Shown here: piece by piece, positions 17,496 to 32,710 of the stretch
Layout of the letters: the number at the start of each line of letters is the position of its first letter
Numbering within the stretch: the first letter of the stretch is position 1
Assembly (NCBI GenBank): GCA_018398765.1
Contig: JAHBMJ010001225.1
Span: forward strand, 1-33,885
DNA length: 33,885 nt
Direction of reading: 5' to 3'
From: Chromera velia
Taxonomy: Eukaryota; Sar; Chromeraceae
The notes under the pieces: model-generated
What the model was told of the DNA's origin: nothing
The model's input: only the letters and a program-made list of their open reading frames with translations
The model's database searches: none
Position numbers and translations under genes: made by a program

Positions 17496-19582
17496 AATAT
17501 CCTGTCGAGAGAGGCTTGTTATCTTAAGTCACTTCGTTTTGTAGCCTTTAAGACCTGCCCTTATAGATGTGCTTATCTTGTTCTATGGGCTGCTCTCTTG
17601 CTTTCTGCACCGTGCGTGATGGTCCCCAAGCTCCATGCCCTCCTTTTCAATTTAAATTCACTGGATGATCAACAGAAGAAGAGACTCAAGACGTCGTGCT
17701 TCAGTGAATTTCAACGATTTCAGAAAAGGTGCATTGGTAATTATAGTGTTTGTGCTCACTTTAAAGGTTTTGTGTGACAATGGCGTTAGCACAACAGTTT
17801 TGCGTTGTTCATGAGTGCATGTGTAAACATATCTGCAGGTTGTGGGACCAGAAAAAGCTGTAAATGGGATGATTGTCTTTGAGGAGTAAGTTGATCATTC
17901 ATGCTTCTATAGCTGTACTGGTAATCATCCTTGAATTAGACGGACAAGATGGTGAGTGCAGTGAACCAACCAACTTGAAGACTTAAGTTGTACTAGTAAC
18001 AGTACTACCACAATGTCGTAGTCCTCCGAGTCCTAGTCCGAGTCGTTAATATAATGACTTCACAAGCGTTTTCTACAAGTATAAAGTAAATTTATGTTTA
18101 TGAGCTATGAAAACAATACATTCAAATTTATACTATCGATCTTTTATATGCAAATTAGCTTTTGAATACTTAAGTCTCATGATTCAAATTTATGAAAGTA
18201 CAAGGAGGAAAGAGGATAGCCTTACAGGGTTGCGTGGTATAACGGGCAGTGGACATCATATCTAGAATCACATGAAGCAGCGTTGTTTATGCCTAACCAC
18301 GCCCTGCCAAAAAATAGAAAAGTTTGAAAAGAACTGCAGGTGTTAAACTATAGTCGATCTAGACTATAATTATCATGCAAGTGGTATATTACTGTATACG
18401 CCGCATATATATTAGCTAGCTAAGATATTTTGGAATTGTGAACGCTTTTCAACTTGAAAGTGAAAAAAGGCTATAACATATATGATGATGATCTAGATGA
18501 TGATGATGATGATGAATAAATAAATCCCAAGCTAATCATTTAGATAAAGCTAGAGATAAAACTAATCCTTAATTTGAACATGACATCGAATCATAATCCT
18601 GATCCTATAATCGTAAAAGTCAGATAAAAAAAGTTACAAAAAAAAATAGTGAAACAAATTAAAATCATCAACAAAACTTGAATTGGCAAAGTAACTGGAT
18701 CCCCCCTCTATAAGTCAATTGAAAGTTTTGTACAGTTTGAGAAGGGAAAGCAGAGATTCCAGTTCATCAAGCACAGAGAGCCGGATTATCGACCGGCTTG
18801 GTCTTCTAGGTGATCCAAGGGGCAGTGTGAGCGAGTCCATCTGGTCCACACACGTCATCACTGGACCGTCTGCCCTCGCCGATTGATGACCAAACAAACG
18901 ATTGAAGAGAAAAGATTCAGATTTGAGTCTTCTAATCCCTTCAGGAGTCTTCACGAAGACAGGCCAGAGGAAAGTCTGGGTGCAGGGAAGACGCAAAAGA
19001 TGGAAGAAAAGAAAGCGAAGATCACGCAGGACGGGTCTCTTTGGCATTGTTTGGTTGTCTTTCTCCTCTTTCTCTCTCCTGCCCTTCGTTCAATCCTTCC
19101 TGCTGAAACAGAAAGAGAAGGGGGGGTTTGAGAAGGTAGAAAGAAAGCAGCTTTCACCAATTGTTTTCATCATTCGACTCTCTTCCTGTCCGCTGTCCTT
19201 GCTTCCATCTGCATGTCTCTCGATGCCTCTCTTGTTCTTCACTTCGTCTTTCCTTCCTCCTTCAATTCTTGACTGCCTCGCTCCACTGTTGGAACCTGCA
19301 CACAGCTCATGGATGAAAACACAGAACAGCTCATGAATTCATGCAACACTAAAAATTTGCAGTCCGGAAGTGCGGGAGGGAAGGAGCACAGACAGCCTCG
19401 TGCAGACAGATAGAAGCAGAAGCGAAAGAGGTCTTTGAATTGAAGGGCATTCAAAAGAAGAAAACGACGGACGAATAAGTCGAGACAAACCTCAGACTCT
19501 TTCCTTTTCACCTTGCTGGTTGTCAAATTTCCCCTCGGGTATTCCACTGCCCTCTGCATCCCCGCCTTGCGGTCTGAATCAC

Positions 19583-19636
<54 letters not shown>

Positions 19637-19730
19637 ACGTCTAGCTTTGCCCCAATTGCCTTTCTTCGCCAACTTCTGCTCCCTCCCTCCTCCCGTCAAC
19701 TGACTTTCCAACTCCTCCCGCCTCCCCGCC
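17496..19730. other. Convergent intergenic region, AT-rich from about 17500 to 18700
   Basis: Holds the 3' ends of the converging fusion gene (+) and coiled-coil gene (-). The DNA is AT-rich, with a (GAT)n tract at about 18484-18515. Overlapping open frames of 80-145 codons occur on both strands at 18715-19336, but none has a motif or splice partner. No RNA gene is recognised. Confidence 0.55.
19582..19633. repeat. (CT)n-(GT)n compound microsatellite downstream of the coiled-coil gene
   Basis: CT units followed by GT units on the plus strand, about 100 bases past the stop codon of the minus-strand coiled-coil gene, so probably in or near its 3' UTR. Confidence 0.95.
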
Positions 19731-23736
<4,006 letters not shown>

Positions 23737-24971
23737 CTCTCCTTCGTTCCTTCCTTTCACAGGGGGGGGGCTCTGGCTGTGCTCGTCCTTTCTCTTGTTC
23801 GGCTCTGGGAGAGACGAGAACGGCTTTCTTGTTTTCTGTGTTTTTTGGCTGTGGTTCTTTCCGCGCTGTCCGGCTTTCCCAAGTGGGAGATCACACACCA
23901 GAGTGTTCGGTCTTTTGAGCCAAGTTTTCTTGCGAGGGTTTCCTTAGAGCTTCGAGTGTTCTCTCTCCGCTTCCTTTCAGTCGATCAAACAACGGCAATT
24001 CTGCGCAACACCACAGTGTTTGAATGAAGGAGGAACTCTGGACGTATGTATTGCCTTATCACAAAAAGACGATCGCAAGGGCCAAAAGGCAGTCTCTTGT
24101 TGAGTGTGAGTCTCTGATTGTCAATTTCTGTTCTTCCTTGTCAAGAAGTTGTGTCCCGGCCGCGCAGCTGTAGGCGTGTCAGACTTGCTTCTCCTCGCGG
24201 ATCGACGATGATCGACGTATCTTCGCCGGGCGGCCCGGGTCATGGGCGCCAAAAGCTGCATGCATGATCCTCTTCGGGTTCAGGCTCTCTAGAGCGGCCA
24301 TTTTTAGCACCGCGGCTGCGCCGTGGTTCCCTCCAGGCCCCTCCGCGGCGGCGCCCCCTCCCATTTGGGACATGGCCCCATATACCGTCAAAACGGTTTT
24401 TTCTGCGCCCCATTTGGGACATGGCGCCACAAAATTTTTCTTAAGGTGTTTCAATGATAAATTTGATCAATTGCTGATCAATTTGGTTCAACTTACCTCA
24501 GAAAAGGTAAAGACCGGAACAATCACGCCGCGGTTCCCCCCTTTCTTCAAGGTTTTACAACCGCGGCGCTTGGTGCCGCTCCGCGGCACCGCGGCGTTTG
24601 ACCGTAAACGCCGCGGTGTCTAGAAAGCCCGTTCGGGTTCCTCGGCGCGGGCGCAAAACGCGCGCGAACTTAAAAAAATTAAGGGAGAATAAAGCTATAT
24701 AGTGCGTGCATGCATGCATGCGTGATGTCATGATGATGCATGCATGACTGACCTTCATGCACGTCGACCTGCTTCTTGCCGTTTCTATCTGCATGCCATA
24801 CACGCTGCCTGGACGGGAAAAGCATTGACCAGTCATTGACAAGAGGTGCACATCCACTCACCACACACAACGGACATATCGATACATAGGCAGACTCTCA
24901 GCACTTCGGAAAGTCAAGTGATCTTCATTCCAATTGCATTTTTGCTGAATCTGAAAGGGACGGACTGCATC
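23737..24971. other. Divergent intergenic region containing a GC-rich repetitive patch
   Basis: Separates the coiled-coil gene (-) from the secreted-protein gene (+). No gene is supported. From about 24160 to 24660 a GC-rich patch carries two copies of CCATTTGGGACATGGC (24361-24376 and 24410-24425), many CCGCGG words and a hairpin. A TGCATG-rich tract follows at about 24704-24750. The patch looks like an inserted repeat element, but its ends are not defined. Confidence 0.45.
24587..24618. repeat. Perfect 13-bp inverted repeat (hairpin)
   Basis: CACCGCGGCGTTT and AAACGCCGCGGTG are perfect reverse complements separated by GACCGT. The stem contains a CCGCGG core. It could be the terminus or internal fold of a repeat element, or a cruciform. 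No T-run follows it. Confidence 0.85.
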
Positions 24972-25775
24972 ATGCAGCTTCTTTCTCTCCTTCTTTGCTG
25001 CCTCGTGGCACCTTCTGTCGGCAAACTGGTGACGAAAGACGAAGATTTGGTTCCTGCCATCGAGTTCATGGAGAACTTCATTGGAGACTACGAGTTTGTG
25101 TCCCAACGCAATATCTCCATGCCGTGGAAGAGAACCATCAGACGGATTGAGGAAGATGGAGGGATCGGAGACTCACCATTCATCTGCCCTGGTGCGAAGG
25201 AGGGCTTTCCAGTGTCCTTGACCCCCAAAAGTAACTATCTGAGGAAAAAGGGAGTCAAAGTCTTTTCAGCCGGGTTCATGGAGATCGAAATGCGCGCAAA
25301 CGTTCGAGTCCAAAACCTGACCCAGTGGCAGACTACCGAAAGTGAGGCGGCTTGTTGGTTTTATCTTGGCTCCATTGACTATTGCATCTACACCTTGCAG
25401 GACTTCGAAGCGAGGTGGTCTGGAGTCGGGAAGTTTGTTGAGGAGGATACCTTTGGCCTTGAGAAGACTTACCAGATGCGCACGAACGGGGAAATGAATC
25501 TTTGGCTGAAGGCCATCATGGGAATGTATATGCAGATGGATTGGGTTCTCACCCCTGCCACTGACAGTCTTGTGATCACTTATGTGATGAGCAAGATCGG
25601 CCTCCTTCCGGGGTCCGGTCCCAACTTCAAGGCAACGTTTGAGTGCAAGTACAAACGCACTTCTCCTGTCCCTCCGGAACCAGAGGAGGCAAAGGAAAAG
25701 GAGGGCGAGGAGGGAGAAACTATGGTGGAGGCCAGTTGGCCTGTCGAGCCGGAGTTGGATGTCATGTTTTCGTGA
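24972..25775 (+). CDS. Putative secreted protein, family not recognised
   Basis: Single-exon gene of 267 residues. The frame is open upstream to 24846, but the ATG at 24972 is chosen because it places a classic signal peptide at the N-terminus (MQLLSLLLCCLVAPSVG, probable cleavage near residue 17). The mature part has two N-glycosylation sequons (NIS at residue 47, NLT at 115), several cysteines and many aromatic residues in a mixed, globular-looking composition. The C-terminal 40 residues are Glu/Pro-rich and acidic. GDYEFVSQRN near the start is faintly like a lipocalin strand, but I do not claim that family. Secretion or endomembrane location is inferred from the signal peptide. Confidence 0.72.
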   Translation: MQLLSLLLCCLVAPSVGKLVTKDEDLVPAIEFMENFIGDYEFVSQRNISMPWKRTIRRIEEDGGIGDSPFICPGAKEGFPVSLTPKSNYLRKKGVKVFSAGFMEIEMRANVRVQNLTQWQTTESEAACWFYLGSIDYCIYTLQDFEARWSGVGKFVEEDTFGLEKTYQMRTNGEMNLWLKAIMGMYMQMDWVLTPATDSLVITYVMSKIGLLPGSGPNFKATFECKYKRTSPVPPEPEEAKEKEGEEGETMVEASWPVEPELDVMFS

Positions 25776-27321
25776 GCCGAAGAGGAAAAAGAGACCAATT
25801 CCGGTATGGCTGCACGTTGAAAGGACAGGATGGGAAAGAAACAGAAAAAGGGGGAGGCAACGGCTCATAGAACTCCTGCCCCAGGCAACGACGCCACGAT
25901 GTATGTATGTGGCGTGAGGCAGGAACGGGAAGGAAGGGGGAGAAACAGACAACAAATGGGTTTTTATTGAGACGTTTCAGCCATTCATGCTCATGCAGCC
26001 CAACTCTCCGTCTCGATTCATTCAGCATTGCATTTCATGAATCACAGATGGAAAACCATCAGGCGTTGCGATGTTTGATGTTCATGTACAAGCGTCAGTC
26101 AGACAGTCAAAAGAACGGACTGCAGGTCGAGAAGTCGACTGATCCAGCTCGCTCGTTCGTTCAGCACCCAAAGAGGCCGAACAGATGCACTTATGATGCT
26201 CCCGCAGACCCAAGTCAGGAAGCACAACAAAGAGAAGAAGGAACAGGATGCTGAATGCACGCACGCTGCATGAAGGCGACCGACGTCATTTCAAAGGAAG
26301 CAATCCAAAGAGGAATGGAAAAAAGAAAGAGTAACAGCAGAGAGAGAGGTGATCACATGTATCCCTAGACCGTAGGAGGCGGTTAAAAACGCAGTCAGTC
26401 TGCCCGCCAGAGTCAATAGTCCCTGCAGCTGCAGAGACTGGTCAAGACTTCTTCTAAAGGAGTTGTGGAGACAGAGAAAGAGACGGACAGACAGGAATGT
26501 TATTGAATTGTCTTTTGCCGCAGTGTGTTTAGCAGTGTGTACAAAGCTTTCGCAGTGGATCCTTGCTATTGAAGCATGCTGTGATCGCTTGTATCAATAC
26601 ATACAGGCTCAAATACAGGCAGAAACGCAATAGTCGCACTACAGACTCGGAGGTTCAACGTGTATGTACCACTATATCAAGTGGTATTATAAGTGATATC
26701 GTACTATATACTTTCAAGTTATATGCATCGGTCTACAAAATGTTTCACACTAATACTTTTTTTCTAGCTTTTTTTTTAATTCACGATTTTTCTTGAAACT
26801 AATTAATATATTATTCTTATCAATTGCCACAGTGTATAGTTTCTACGATGTATATTAGTATAATGTAGCAATCCACATGCATGCATCCATAACCCTATCT
26901 TTTAGTCAATTCAAACATATTTAACATGTTATAAGTAACTAAAATGATTTATATTCACATTGACTCGGAACACAGCTCAACGTGTTTTTTGCCGGACAGT
27001 GGTATACGTCTTGACTGTTGAGTACTAGCTAGAGTAGAAGTCTTGATGATGATCTTCATGATGAGGCTTTATCCTGTCTTCTGCTTCAACCACGCTGGCA
27101 ATGAAACCAGTTGAAGCTTCGTTATATGCGGTGAGCTGTGTATGGGCATCAGTGCCGCATCACAGACGGTATATGCATGCAGATGCTAGTGCAGATGCTC
27201 ACGCACCCGGTGCCACAAAATTGACAGACACATGCATTGCATGATCAATCGCATAAGGGTGCCTGAAAATGCAAAGGAGGATGGCATTCACGCGCACTCA
27301 GACATGCACCGACAGACAAAA

Positions 27322-27352
27322 GGCAGGCAGGCAGGCAGGCAGGCAGACAGGC
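27322..27352. repeat. (GGCA)n microsatellite
   Basis: About seven GGCA units with one GACA variant, in intergenic DNA. Confidence 0.9.
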
Positions 27353-27719
27353 ATTGAAACAGGAAGATCGCCAAAAGGACCATGCAGCCCCTGCCCTTCC
27401 CTGTTCTTGATCTCTTTCTATGCGCACACAAAAGCTTGCTCCAGATTTTCCTTCTCACACCTTGGCATCTGCTGCATGCGGTGTCATGCATGCATGCATG
27501 CACGCACAAAGAAGTCCCATCATGTTATTAAAGACTATGATCAGATGTATGCAGAGGGGGGAAGCGAATGCCAACAGCTGCAAAAGCCTGGCGAAGAATC
27601 AAATGAAGGAAGGAGTCAGGGAAAAGAGGCAAGGAGCAAGCACACGCATATGTGAAGAAGGGAACGGGGAAAGCGGGTCCATGCATTTATTGTGCTACCT
27701 ACTCTTCGTGTTTGTGTGT

Positions 27720-27724
<5 letters not shown>

Positions 27725-27754
<30 letters not shown>
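27725..27754. repeat. (CT)n microsatellite
   Basis: Fifteen CT units in intergenic DNA. The frames through it translate to Ser/Leu repeats and are not genes. Confidence 0.95.
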
Positions 27755-27758
<4 letters not shown>

Positions 27759-29605
27759 CTGAAACCGTCCCATGGGTGGCCTGCCTGAGCTGCAGATTCA
27801 CGAGCAACGCCGGCATAAAGCCAGCGAAAGCATACAGAGGGAATCGAGGAACACAGCATACGTTCGCGGATGTACCCGTGAACGCATGCACTGCCAACGA
27901 AACAAAGTCACTTTCATGTTCCAGTAAATTCTCCTCTTTTGTGTGCGGAAGGTGGAAGGGAAAAACACCCAGGCAGCCAGGACAGTGCAATCTTCTCCTC
28001 TTCTCCTCTTTCTCCGTTAATCGATCGAGCTTTGATCCCGTGTTCCTACTCCCATTCGATCATGCACGCTTGTCCGTCTCTTCTTCACTGCATCCCTCCA
28101 AATGACAACAAAAACGGGCAAGGCCTCTGCACCACAAGGACTGGACAAGAACTTCTGAGTTCACCTAGACACACCAGGCCTTGTAAGCGCCATACACCAC
28201 CGGAAGGTGCTGACGATCGTTCAGATGAGACCGGACAGGAAAAAAACATGTACAACAAACCGTTCGACATTTTCTCGCCTCATGCATCAGTCAGTCGCTC
28301 ACTCGAGGGAAGTTTCTACTTTTGTCTGAGGAGACGCACGTTGCCAGTATTCCCCCCAGATTAGGATTACAGAGAAATACACAACAGCACTTTAAAAGAT
28401 GCCAGTCAGGAAGGAAAGAAGAAGTAGATGCACAGGACGAAAAAAGGACGCGACGAAAAGGGAAAGTGCGAAGATGGGACAAAAAAGAGAAACGGCGTTA
28501 TACAAAGCACAAGACGGGGTTATCGAATGGGAGAACTAGGTGCGCTGTTCATGGCCATGCAGAACAGCTTTCTTTAGGTCGACACCCTGCCCTCCTCCTC
28601 CCCACAAAAAAGCAAAGACAGAAAAAAAGGCTGAAGAGCCGAGTTTTCGGTCAGTCAGCTCACTTCCTCAAGAAGACAGACACCCATGCCACCCTACCCC
28701 AACCCACACCCATGTTTTCTTCAAAAAGCACAGAGAGGAGCTCTCTGCAAATCCTGCATTCTTCTCTCCTCCCACGGGTAACGTCTCCCCAGACCTCCCT
28801 CTCCACCTTTGAATGCATTGACGCACGCACGCAAAAACACGCATGCCTGCAGGAAATCCTGCTGGACAGGCACAACGACTCCATGCGGAGTCCCTCCAGA
28901 CAATCAACCCACGCAGTGACGATCCGGTTTCTCTAGGAAGGCACCAGGTCGAAGGTCGGCAAAGAAGGAAGGCGGTGTAGAGTCCACCAATCCCCTGCAA
29001 GAAGGAGAGAAGAAAAGGGGGGGGCGACGAGAGGCGAGGACAGGAGCGAGATGATCTTCGTTTCATTGGCACCACCAGAAAGAGAGAAGGACAAAAAGAC
29101 AGCGACACGAAACCTCAGAGTTGAAGGAAGGCTGATGACTGGTTGATCGATCGATCGATGGATGGATTCTTCGCTCTCTTCATTGATAAATTCTGTCTTC
29201 ACATTGATTGATTGATTGCGTTGCAGAATGAAGCAGGAGGTTGCCGCCTTGTCAGAAGTGAGACAGACGGAAAGCGAGCAAAAAGAAGAGAAGAGCAGAG
29301 AAAGGACGTTCAACAACAGAGAGAGAAGGAAAAGACGGGGGGTGACGGAGTCGAGTCGGGTTGATGGAGAAGCAAGCGAGAAGGCGAAGGGGAAGGCGAA
29401 AGGGAAAGAGACGAACAGCCCCCCATCTCTCTCTTGCTGTCTCAATTGTGTGTTTGATTGATCAAGGAACGAGAAGGGTGTGTGCCTGACTGAAATGTCA
29501 AACGGAAGGAATTGGAAGAAAATTCAACCAGAAACAACGCAACAACAAAACTGCCACATCGATTGCACTCACCTCCTTAGCAGCACCCCGCTCGTCTCCA
29601 CCCCC

Positions 29606-32600
29606 TCACTCTTCCATCCACCACTGAGGGACGTCAAGCACGAGCACCACGCGGACGACACCACTGCCCTCAATGCGAGGGGATCTGTGCACGATGCCCG
29701 GGTGGTTCAAGAGGGGGTCGCCGACGTAACTCTTCCCCCGTCCCTTGAACAGTGCGACGTCATGGTGAGTCAGCGACTGAGCATGGGCGGAGTCTCGGCG
29801 TTTTTTGTGCAGCGTGGGCTGCGAGTACTGCGGATGAACGTACTCGGTGGCGGGGCCTCGGTAGGTCGTGACGAGACGGAAATCCACGCAGTCCTGGTGC
29901 CAGAATGCACAGCCGTTATCGTCCATGCAGTCGAGCTTGACAGACACGGTCTCGGACCCCGAGATGTCTGCGAAGATGCGGACCTGCTCAGCGAGATCGC
30001 TAGCTAGGGCGGATGTGTCTTCATCGGAAAGGACACGCTTCTTCCTCTTCAGGAGGGCGGTGCGGACGGTTTCTTCTGCGGCTGCTGGGGTAACGACCTT
30101 GGCAAAACGGGGGAGTGAAGCAACCTGAAGAGATGCATCGGAAAGGACGGAGACAAAACTGGGAATGGTGTCACGACGCCAGACGGCCAACTGCACTGCT
30201 TCTGTGTGGATGATCTTCAGCTGATCGGACTTGTTGACAAACACAAGTGCTTCTGTTTGAGGCCCTTTCTCTCCCTTCAATTTGTCGGGGGAGGTGACTG
30301 TCAGCAGGGAGGCGTCAACTTTCTTCATTTTCTTGTTTTTCTTTGTTGGGGTTGCATACGTTGTGTTGGCTGCTTTCCCCTCCTCAGACTCGGATGTACT
30401 TCCCTCACCCTCATCCTCCCAATCCCCCTCATCTTCGTCCCCCGACCTCACTTCCTCATCCTCCCACACATCCGAGAGCTCAAAATAGTCTCCCTGGAAG
30501 AACACATCCTCCATCTCTCTCCATAGGTCCTCCCCCCCCTCCATCTCCTCATCTGTCAGCAGTGCCCCCTCAAGCTCGGACAAAATCTTATCCTTGTCCA
30601 ACCCCACCCCGATAAACACCACCTCCGACTCTCTGTCTCCGTTCTTCTCGTGCCACTGTCCCTCACACACGAGCTGCTGATGCTTCTCCTTGTCTTCCTC
30701 ACTCCATGTCTCTTCAGGCATCGAGGCCAGGTAGGGTTCGGGGTTGGGAAGGAGCTCCACGTGCCTCCCTGCACAGTGGAAGGCCACGGGGTAGGCATTC
30801 GCGGTTGCCACCCACAGCTGGCCCTTGGCGCGCACCACACCTACGAACACCCCCCCAGGGGCGGGGGGGCTGTTACCGTAAATGTTGCGGCCTGCTGCCA
30901 GGCTGGTGGCGTAGTTGCCAAACCCATTCAGGGTATCATTCAGCCTGCCGGGATGGAACGGCCGTTCTTTGTTTCGGAAGACGACACTCGAAATTCCATA
31001 CTCTTCAGTCTCGGGGATATGTCCTGGACCCCCCTCCATCGTCTTGGACAGCTCATACAGCCACCCGGCGGATGTCTGTGCCTGGTCCATATCGAATAGG
31101 CCAGTATTGATAACGGCAGACAGGGGAACGTCGCCAAAATGGGGTTCCATCGGGACGATCACCTCTGCGTGAGGATTCAACTTCTCTACCAACGCTCTGA
31201 TCTCCTCAACCTCTTTTGGGTTCTTAACCATATGGGCTTTGCTGAGAAGAATCACGTCTGCAAACTCGATTTGGTCGAGCATCAACTGAACGATCGTTCG
31301 ATCATCCACATCACCCCCCTCCTTCTCTTTCTCTCCCTTCCCTTCACCCCCGTCCGTCTCGGTCTCGGCCTTCAGGCCTGTGTTGCCTACCATGTTGGAG
31401 GCATTCTTCTCGGCGAGGGTCTCGATGCTCCCGAGGACGTCGTAGACATTCACAGCGTCCACCACTGTCACACACGTGTCCAGGCGGGCAAAGTGGGAGA
31501 GAGACTTCAGTTCCTTCGGCATGTCAGGCCGAGACGGGGCCTTCGTCTGCACATGGAGGGAACAAAATGGACATTGTGATGCAGGTACTCCAAAAAATGG
31601 ACTTGCGACGTCGCACGACTGAAGCCGAAGGCCGTCCAGATGGTGCTGCGCTTCCTTACTTGCCAGAACACATGAACCACATTTCCTAGCTCTCGTGAAA
31701 GCGGGGCTTCTGCATCGGATCGGACCACACCGACAGACTCGGAAGAAGAGAAGAAGTCTCTGTGATTGCATGGAACAGAAGTTTTGGCCGACGGCACACA
31801 CACGCTGTGAAAGGAGTCACGTATGAAACCTCTCTTCCTGCACATAGACGGAAACCAAAAAGCATGCAGTTGTATAAAACAATTCCCACCCTCCACACGC
31901 CCCATCTCCTTTCCCGTTGTCTTCTTCACACACCCCGTCTCCATAGCTTTTCCCTTTTACTTATCTACTCTCACGTACCTGTTTCTCCTTTCCTTCTTCT
32001 TCGGCCTCATCGACGTCCATGACGAAGGTCTGAGCCACGGGGAGAGGCTCTGAGATTCCTGTGGACTCAATGACGAGGTAGTCGAACGCCTGTTCCTCAC
32101 TCAGAGCCTTGACGGTTTTGAGCAAGTCTCCACGAAGGGTGCAGCAGATGCAACCATTATGGAGCTCTACCATGGTGGCCTCCTCCTGGATGAGTCTGGA
32201 GTTTTTGATCTCATCAGCATCCAGGTTGATCTCGCCCATGTCGTTCACGATCACGGCCACCTTCAGGGGGGCCGGTGTGCTAACCTCTTCTTCCGGTGCG
32301 GCTGGAGACAGAGACGAAAGAAGACCAGATGAAATTCACTTCAGCAAAACAGGAAAAGCAGTCTGGCCTGTCTTGAACAATTGGCGAAAACTTCGGTCTT
32401 CAGCACGGTCTTACAATCGACTGACCTTGATTTCCTTTTTCATCGTCAGCATCCTTTTGAGGCTCTCCCGCGAGACGAAGGATTCGCTTCAGGAGGGTTG
32501 TCTTCCCAGCACCCAGAAAACCCGACAGCACCGTAACAGGAAGCTTCGGCTTGTCTGCCAAATCACCGGTGAGGGTTTGTTCCTCCTTTTTGTCAGGCTG

Positions 32601-32618
32601 ACAAACTGAGAGGGTCAT
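29606..32618 (-). CDS. COG0523/CobW metallochaperone GTPase fused to DUF1826, three exons
   Basis: Exons (minus strand): 32618-32426, 32301-31979, 31546-29606; 818 residues. Residues 28-365 form the G3E GTPase: Walker A GFLGAGKTT (Lys39), VNDMGEINLD, the metal-site GCICC (Cys115, 117, 118), IESTGISEP (Glu143) and FARLDTCVTVVDA. The G4 position reads SKAH (274-277) instead of NKxD. A CobW C-terminal domain follows (YGISSVVFRNKERPFHPGRL, RAKGQLWVATAN, SEVVFIGVGLDKDKILSEL, LLTDEE), of the bacterial YciC/ZigA style. After an acidic linker, residues 615-818 match DUF1826: AVWRRD, FWHQDCVDFRLVTTYRGPATEYV, DVALFKG and HRSP. COG0523 proteins deliver or conserve metal, often zinc. DUF1826 genes are, as I recall, found in bacterial zinc regulons, so the fusion points to metal homeostasis. 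The protein shows no signal peptide. Confidence 0.9.
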
Positions 32619-32644
32619 TGTGGAGTGTACAGATAAGAAGTGAG

Positions 32645-32710
32645 CGGGGCACTTAACGGGGCACTAAAGCGGGGCACTACAAGGAGGCGGGGCACTTAAG
32701 TGGGGCACAC
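32645..32710. promoter_or_regulatory. Array of five GGGGCAC motifs upstream of the metallochaperone gene
   Basis: GGGGCAC occurs at 32646, 32658, 32671, 32689 and 32702, at spacings of 12, 13, 18 and 13 bases, mostly as CGGGGCACTTAA-like units. The array begins 27 bases upstream of the minus-strand ATG at 32618, so it lies in the core promoter or 5' UTR. A sixth copy is at 33168. The position and near-helical spacing suggest repeated factor sites. A short degenerate tandem repeat with no function is the alternative. It does not match the animal MRE consensus TGCRCNC. Confidence 0.45.

Larger units (their letters stand above)
25776..29605. other. Long intergenic region without supported genes
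   Basis: 3.8 kb between convergent genes. Open frames up to 204 codons exist (for example 28322-28936 +) but start at TTG or run through repeats, and none has motifs. An AT-rich block lies at about 26560-26980. TGCATG-rich tracts lie at about 27165-27190 and 27479-27502, and GATC/GATT repeats at about 29143-29218. The minus-strand acceptor-like sequence CTTCTTGCAG at about 28996 opens a short hydrophobic frame whose partner exons I could not find. Confidence 0.5.

Noticed and set aside
18231-18309. tRNA- or SINE-like A box (TGGTATAACGGG)
   Set aside because: No B box follows at a usable distance, and the possible stems cross rather than nest.
18715-19336. Overlapping open frames of 80-145 codons on both strands
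   Set aside because: Three competing frames, no motifs, and the position lies beyond the ends of two converging genes, where 3' UTRs are expected.
28322-28936. 204-codon open frame, plus strand
   Set aside because: Starts at TTG, is Lys/Arg/Ser-rich without motifs, and has antisense competitors.
28933-29445. Hydrophobic minus-strand frame with an internal acceptor-like site
   Set aside because: No family resemblance, and upstream exons could not be linked in frame.
32646-32708. Identification of GGGGCAC as a metal-response element
   Set aside because: It does not match TGCRCNC on either strand, so only an uncharacterised candidate motif is claimed.
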